DNA from: DASRSS01 sp035656335
Lineage (GTDB): Bacteria > Actinomycetota > Actinomycetes > Mycobacteriales > Jatrophihabitantaceae
Assembly: GCA_035656335.1 (NCBI GenBank)
Contig: DASRSS010000170.1
Coordinates: 1 to 9,124, forward strand
Direction of reading: 5' to 3'
DNA length: 9,124 bases
Position numbers and translations under genes: made by a program. Positions 6,239-9,124 of this stretch are shown one piece after another (the first letter of the stretch is position 1; the number at the start of each line of letters is the position of its first letter). Under the pieces are notes generated by a model. The model saw nothing but the letters and a program-made list of their open reading frames with translations, had not been told where the DNA came from and did no database searches.

Positions 6239-7672
6239 ATGGCTGACGTGCGCCAGTTCAAGCTGCCCGACCTCGGCGAGGGTCTGACCGAGGGCGACAT
6301 CCTCAAGTGGACGGTCGCCGTGGGCGACACCGTGGACGTGAACGACACCATCGCCGAGGTGGAGACGGTGAAGGCGGCCGTCGAGCTGCCGTCGCCGTGG
6401 GCCGGCGTCGTGACCGCGCTGCACGCGGCCGAGGGCGAGACCGTGCCGGTCGGCACCCCGATCATCTCGATCGACGTGGCCGGTTCGGGGAGCGCGTCCG
6501 AAGGCGAGGCTGACGCGTCGGCCGGCGCGGCTGCTGAAGCGCCCGCCGAGGCACCCGCCGAAGAGAAGCAGATGACGCTGGTCGGGTACGGACCGCAGGA
6601 GGGTGGTGGCGGGCGGCGGCGCCGGCGCAGCACCCCGGCGGCCACCGCGGGCGTCAACACCTCGTTCAACCTGCCGCCGTCCGCCGCGCAGCGCCCGCCG
6701 CTGCCCGAGCCGGAGACCGAGATCGAGCCGCCGGCCGCGTCCGTCCCCGCCGCCGCGCGGCACGCCCACCGGGTGCTGGCCAAGCCGCCGGTGCGCAAGC
6801 TGGCCAAGGACCTGGGCGTGGACCTGGGCGCCGTCGAGCCCACCGGTCCGAACGGGACGATCTCCCGCGAGGACGTGCACACCGCCGCGTCCGGCTCGCG
6901 AGTGGGCAGTTACGCGTCCAGTGGGCAGCTATATGTGCCCACTGCCGAGCCAAGTGCCCACTCGACGAGGGAAACCCGGATCCCGATCAAGGGCGTCCGC
7001 AAGCACACCGCGGCCGCGATGGTGGCCTCGGCCTTCACCGCGCCACACGTGACCGAGTTCGTAACCTGTGACGTCACCGCGATGATGGACCTGCGCGAGC
7101 GCGTGGCCGCCCGGCGCGAGTTCCGCGGCGTCAAGGTCTCGCCGCTGCTGTTCGTCGCCAAGGCCGTGCTGCTCGCGGCGCGCAAGACGCCGGAGATCAA
7201 CGCCAGCTGGGACGAGCAGGCCGGCGAGATCGTCCTGAAGCACTACGTGAACCTGGGCATCGCCGCCGCCACCGAACGCGGACTGATCGTGCCGAACATC
7301 AAGGACGCCGACCGGCTGTCGCTGCTCGAGCTCGCCGGCGCGATCGGCGCGCTGACCGAGACCGCGCGCAGCGGCAAGACGCCCCCGTCCGACCTGACCG
7401 GGGGGACGATCACGATCACCAACGTGGGCGTGTTCGGCGTCGACACCGGAACGCCGATCCTGAACCCGGGTGAGGCGGGCATCGTGGCCTTCGGCGCGGT
7501 ACGGCGAATGCCGTGGGTGGTCTCGGACGGAGGCGTCGAGCGGATCGAGCCGCGCTGGGTCACCCAGCTGGCGGTGTCGTTCGACCATCGGCTGGTGGAC
7601 GGTCAGCAGGGCTCGCAGTTCCTGTCGAACGTCGCCGCGGTCCTAACAGACCCGGGGCTGGCCTTGCTCTAG
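6239..7672 (+). CDS. bkdC: 2-oxoacid dehydrogenase E2, dihydrolipoyl acyltransferase
   Basis: A 477-residue E2 core protein that carries the acyl group on lipoyl-lysine and transfers it to CoA. Domains in order: one lipoyl domain (about 1-80; FKLPDLGEGLTEGDI, with lipoylated Lys45 in ETVKA); an Ala/Glu/Pro-rich linker; a LVGYG segment followed by RRRRR (seen in actinobacterial relatives as I recall); a second linker; an E1/E3-binding domain (about 178-215; VRKLAKDLGVDLGAV, GPNGTISREDV); a short linker; and the catalytic domain ending in SFDHRLVDG with His450 and Asp454. The linker after the binding domain (about residues 221-242) is encoded by a nested AGTGGGCA palindrome at 6899-6964 that keeps the frame. 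The start ATG 6239 is three bases after bkdB; GGAG inside the bkdB end can serve as ribosome site. The E3 gene is not nearby. Confidence 0.93.
   Translation: MADVRQFKLPDLGEGLTEGDILKWTVAVGDTVDVNDTIAEVETVKAAVELPSPWAGVVTALHAAEGETVPVGTPIISIDVAGSGSASEGEADASAGAAAEAPAEAPAEEKQMTLVGYGPQEGGGGRRRRRSTPAATAGVNTSFNLPPSAAQRPPLPEPETEIEPPAASVPAAARHAHRVLAKPPVRKLAKDLGVDLGAVEPTGPNGTISREDVHTAASGSRVGSYASSGQLYVPTAEPSAHSTRETRIPIKGVRKHTAAAMVASAFTAPHVTEFVTCDVTAMMDLRERVAARREFRGVKVSPLLFVAKAVLLAARKTPEINASWDEQAGEIVLKHYVNLGIAAATERGLIVPNIKDADRLSLLELAGAIGALTETARSGKTPPSDLTGGTITITNVGVFGVDTGTPILNPGEAGIVAFGAVRRMPWVVSDGGVERIEPRWVTQLAVSFDHRLVDGQQGSQFLSNVAAVLTDPGLALL
6899..6964. repeat. Nested four-copy AGTGGGCA palindromic element inside bkdC
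   Basis: AGTGGGCA occurs at 6901-6908 and 6920-6927, and its reverse complement TGCCCACT at 6936-6943 and 6955-6962. Copies within each half start 19 bases apart, and both pairs share one dyad centre between 6931 and 6932. The outer pair extends to 10 bp (CGAGTGGGCA at 6899-6908 with 6955-6964). The inner pair extends to 9 bp (6919-6927 with 6936-6944) around an 8-base loop. I found no other AGTGGGCA in the window. It encodes part of the linker between the binding and catalytic domains. Confidence 0.8.
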
Positions 7673-7697
7673 CGCGCGTGATGTTAGCCACGTCCGG

Positions 7698-7738
7698 GCA
7701 TTCTGCTTTGGATTCGTCGGTTGTAGCCGACAGAATGC
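7698..7738. repeat. Inverted repeat downstream of bkdC
   Basis: GCATTCTG (7698-7705) and CAGAATGC (7731-7738) are perfect reverse complements. Inside, TCGG (7717-7720) pairs with CCGA (7727-7730) directly against the right outer arm, leaving an 11-base bulge on the left side. It sits in an unusually A/T-rich 95-bp gap between bkdC and the 45-residue ORF. It could be the bkd terminator (no T run follows, only TT) or an operator for the next gene. Confidence 0.5.
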
Positions 7739-7750
7739 TTAACAGATAAC
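7721..7750 (+). promoter_or_regulatory. Candidate promoter for the 45-residue ORF
   Basis: TTGTAG (7721-7726) and GATAAC (7745-7750) are spaced 18 bases apart and precede ATG 7768 by a short leader. Both matches are partial and they overlap the inverted repeat, so the call is weak. Confidence 0.25.
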
Positions 7751-7767
7751 CCAGATGGAGGCCAACG

Positions 7768-7905
7768 ATGTCCACCACCACGAAGCTCAGCCGCCGCATC
7801 CGCGCCCGCCGCGACGCCCGTGAGTTCGAGCGCGCCCTGCGCACCGCCTCGCCGGCCATGCGCCAGGAACTGATCGCCGCCGCCGCGCGCGACTTCAGCC
7901 GCTAA
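7768..7905 (+). CDS. Small Arg/Ala-rich hypothetical protein (45 aa)
   Basis: A 45-codon ORF from ATG 7768 to TAA 7903-7905, preceded by GGAGG (7757-7761) at six bases, an excellent ribosome site that makes a real gene likely. The protein begins MSTTTKLSRRIRARRDAREF, then has ERALRTASPAMRQELIAAAA and ends RDFSR. It is predicted to be mostly helical and strongly basic at the N-terminus. No domain, signal peptide or membrane span is visible. I have the impression that short actinobacterial proteins with a similar REFERAL...PAMRQELIAAA pattern exist and are annotated hypothetical, but cannot confirm it here. It lies 95 bases after bkdC with its own possible promoter, and a long palindrome follows its stop by nine bases. 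Nucleic-acid binding is conceivable from the Arg content but is only a guess. Confidence 0.75.
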   Translation: MSTTTKLSRRIRARRDAREFERALRTASPAMRQELIAAAARDFSR

Positions 7906-7914
7906 CCCCCCCGG

Positions 7915-7971
7915 CTTTCCACCTTTCAGCGGCGTAAATCAGGCCCAAAAGGCCCGCTGAAAGGTGGAAAG
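7915..7971. repeat. 18-bp perfect inverted repeat (terminator or RBS-masking hairpin)
   Basis: CTTTCCACCTTTCAGCGG (7915-7932) is perfectly reverse-complemented at 7954-7971 across a 21-base loop, which holds GGCC-CAAAA-GGCC (7942-7954). It begins nine bases after the stop of the 45-residue ORF and ends seven bases before the GTG of the next gene. There is no T tail on either side. The right arm contains GAAAGGTGGAAAG, the only good ribosome-site candidate for the downstream gene. Confidence 0.8.
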
Positions 7972-7978
7972 TGGATGC

Positions 7979-9124
7979 GTGAACCCAGCACGTGTTCGAG
8001 CGCCGGAGCTGCCCGCTGACGGCGCCTGGTTCAAGTCCGCAATCCCACGAACGCTCGCGTCCTTGCGCGGGCGTTTTGTGTTGCTGGACTTCTGGACGTT
8101 CTGCTGCGCCAACTGCCTGCACGTCCTGGACGAGCTGCGCCCCGTCGAGGAGCGCTTCGCCGACGCATTGACGGTGATCGGCGTGCACTCGCCCAAGTTC
8201 GCGCACGAACGCGACCCCCGGGCCGTCGCCGCCGCGATCGAGCGGTACGGCGTCGACCACGCGGTGATCAACGATCCCGAGCTGCGGCTCTGGCAGCAGT
8301 ACGCCGTGAAGGCCTGGCCCACCCTGGTGCTGATCGATCCCGAGGGGTACGTCGTGGCGCAGGCCGCCGGTGAGGGCCAGGCCGACGCACTCGCCGCCAC
8401 CATCGAGCGGCTGCTGCCCCAGTACGAGGCACGCGGCACCCTGCGCCGCGGCGCCGAGCCCGCGCCGGACGCCGAACCGCCCGAAACCACGCTGCGCTTC
8501 CCCGCGAAGGCGATCCTGCTGCCGGCGGCCCGAACCGGACGGGACCGCGACACGGTGCTGGTGGCCGACGCCGGTCACCACGGGCTCGCGGAGCTCACCG
8601 CGGACGGCACCGAACTGCTGCGCCGCATTGGGGACGGTACCCGCGGCCGCGCCGACGGCCCGGCCGCGACGGCCCGGTTCGCCGAGCCGAACGGACTGGC
8701 CCTGCTCCCGCCCGGCCTCGCCCCGTACGACGTGGTCGTCGCGGACACCGCCAACCACGTGCTGCGCGGAGTGCGCCTGGCCGACGGAGCGGTCGTCGCG
8801 ACGGTCGATCTGCCCGCCGGGCTCGCGGACGCGCGCACGGTCACCGGCGCCGTCCCGGCCGTGCTCTCGCCCTGGGACGTCGCGTGGTGGCCGGCCCTGA
8901 ACCGGCTCGTGGTGGCCGCGGCCGGTGTGCACCTGCTGCTCGCCGTCGATCCGGCCGGTGACGGCGTGGAGATCCTCGCCGGCACCACGGTCGACGGGCT
9001 GCGCGACGGCCCGGCCCGCGACGGCGGGCTGGCCCAGCCGTCCGGCCTCGCCGTGGACGGCGACCGGCTCTGGTTCGCCGACGCCGAGACGTCCGCGCTG
9101 CGCTGGCTGGACGCGGCCGGCGAG
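7979..9124 (+). CDS. Thioredoxin-fold / NHL-repeat protein (NHLRC2-like), 3' truncated by the window
   Basis: An open frame of 382 codons with no stop before the window end. It has an N-terminal thioredoxin-like domain (about 1-150) and an NHL beta-propeller that continues past the window. The N-terminus MNPARVRAPELPADGAWF and the LLDFWTFCCANCLH motif match the family also called NHLRC2 in animals. The redox CxxC is Cys43-Cys46, preceded by Cys42. The cis-Pro equivalent is Pro114 (KAWPTLVLIDPEG). Propeller strands such as TVLVADAGHHGLAEL (about 190), YDVVVADTANHVLRGV (about 250) and LWFADAETSALRWL (about 365) are clear NHL repeats. No signal peptide is seen, so it is probably cytoplasmic. The start is GTG 7979; GTG 7964, inside the palindrome, is an in-frame alternative. 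The family's biochemical role is poorly defined; a thiol-redox or scaffold function is inferred. Confidence 0.88.
   Translation, partial: MNPARVRAPELPADGAWFKSAIPRTLASLRGRFVLLDFWTFCCANCLHVLDELRPVEERFADALTVIGVHSPKFAHERDPRAVAAAIERYGVDHAVINDPELRLWQQYAVKAWPTLVLIDPEGYVVAQAAGEGQADALAATIERLLPQYEARGTLRRGAEPAPDAEPPETTLRFPAKAILLPAARTGRDRDTVLVADAGHHGLAELTADGTELLRRIGDGTRGRADGPAATARFAEPNGLALLPPGLAPYDVVVADTANHVLRGVRLADGAVVATVDLPAGLADARTVTGAVPAVLSPWDVAWWPALNRLVVAAAGVHLLLAVDPAGDGVEILAGTTVDGLRDGPARDGGLAQPSGLAVDGDRLWFADAETSALRWLDAAGE

Noticed and set aside
6601..6640. Run of Arg codons (RRRRR) in the E2 linker as a possible frameshift or sequencing error
   Set aside because: The frame is continuous with recognisable E2 domains on both sides, and Arg-rich stretches after a VGYG motif occur in actinobacterial relatives as I recall.
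7895..8932. 345-codon minus-strand frame over the thioredoxin/NHL gene
   Set aside because: The + strand frame from GTG 7979 encodes clear thioredoxin and NHL motifs; the minus frame is a shadow.
1..9124. CRISPR arrays, tRNA or rRNA genes, transposases, phage genes
   Set aside because: No regularly spaced repeats with unique spacers, no cloverleaf with a CCA-adjacent acceptor stem and no mobile-element protein motifs were seen on either strand.

Overview
This is a GC-rich, densely coding window. It has GTG starts, strong Shine-Dalgarno sites on some genes and at least one probably leaderless gene, which points to an actinobacterium. A GTP-type PEP carboxykinase, a HelD-family RNA polymerase motor ATPase and a heterotetrameric-E1 branched-chain-type 2-oxoacid dehydrogenase cluster together suggest Pseudonocardiales, possibly Amycolatopsis-like. 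The genus is an inference from memory of similar proteins, not a database result.

Layout. At 1-438 is the 3' end of pckG, followed by a perfect 14-bp hairpin terminator with a T tail. At 489-1028 (-) a NUDIX hydrolase converges on pckG. A 197-bp divergent region separates it from a 674-residue HelD-family ATPase (1226-3250, probably leaderless). Forty bases on is a small protein (3291-3695) built of proline-punctuated 11-residue amphipathic repeats plus a Pro-rich tail. A 319-bp intergenic region (3696-4014) holds a terminator-like hairpin, a palindromic element and the probable bkd promoter region. The bkdA-bkdB-bkdC cluster (E1 alpha, E1 beta, E2) fills 4015-7672. A 45-residue Arg-rich ORF lies at 7768-7905. 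A thioredoxin/NHL-repeat (NHLRC2-like) protein starts at GTG 7979 and runs off the window end.

How the genes work together. bkdABC encode the substrate-specific parts of a dehydrogenase complex that most likely turns branched-chain 2-oxoacids into acyl-CoA starters. The E3 (lipoamide dehydrogenase) gene is not in the window. pckG belongs to gluconeogenesis and anaplerosis, and its adjacency need not mean co-regulation. The HelD-like ATPase and the 11-mer-repeat protein are probably co-transcribed; no function is known for the latter.

The least expected content is repeat-like and lies outside ordinary annotation. There is a four-copy, dyad-symmetric AGTGGGCA element inside the E2 coding sequence. 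Two diverged palindromic intergenic elements share an 11-mer and flank bkdA. An 18-bp perfect inverted repeat has a right arm that covers the probable ribosome binding site of the thioredoxin/NHL gene. None of these amounts to a demonstrated new system; they look like dispersed repeats and possible RNA-level control sites, and can be tested by genome-wide searches.
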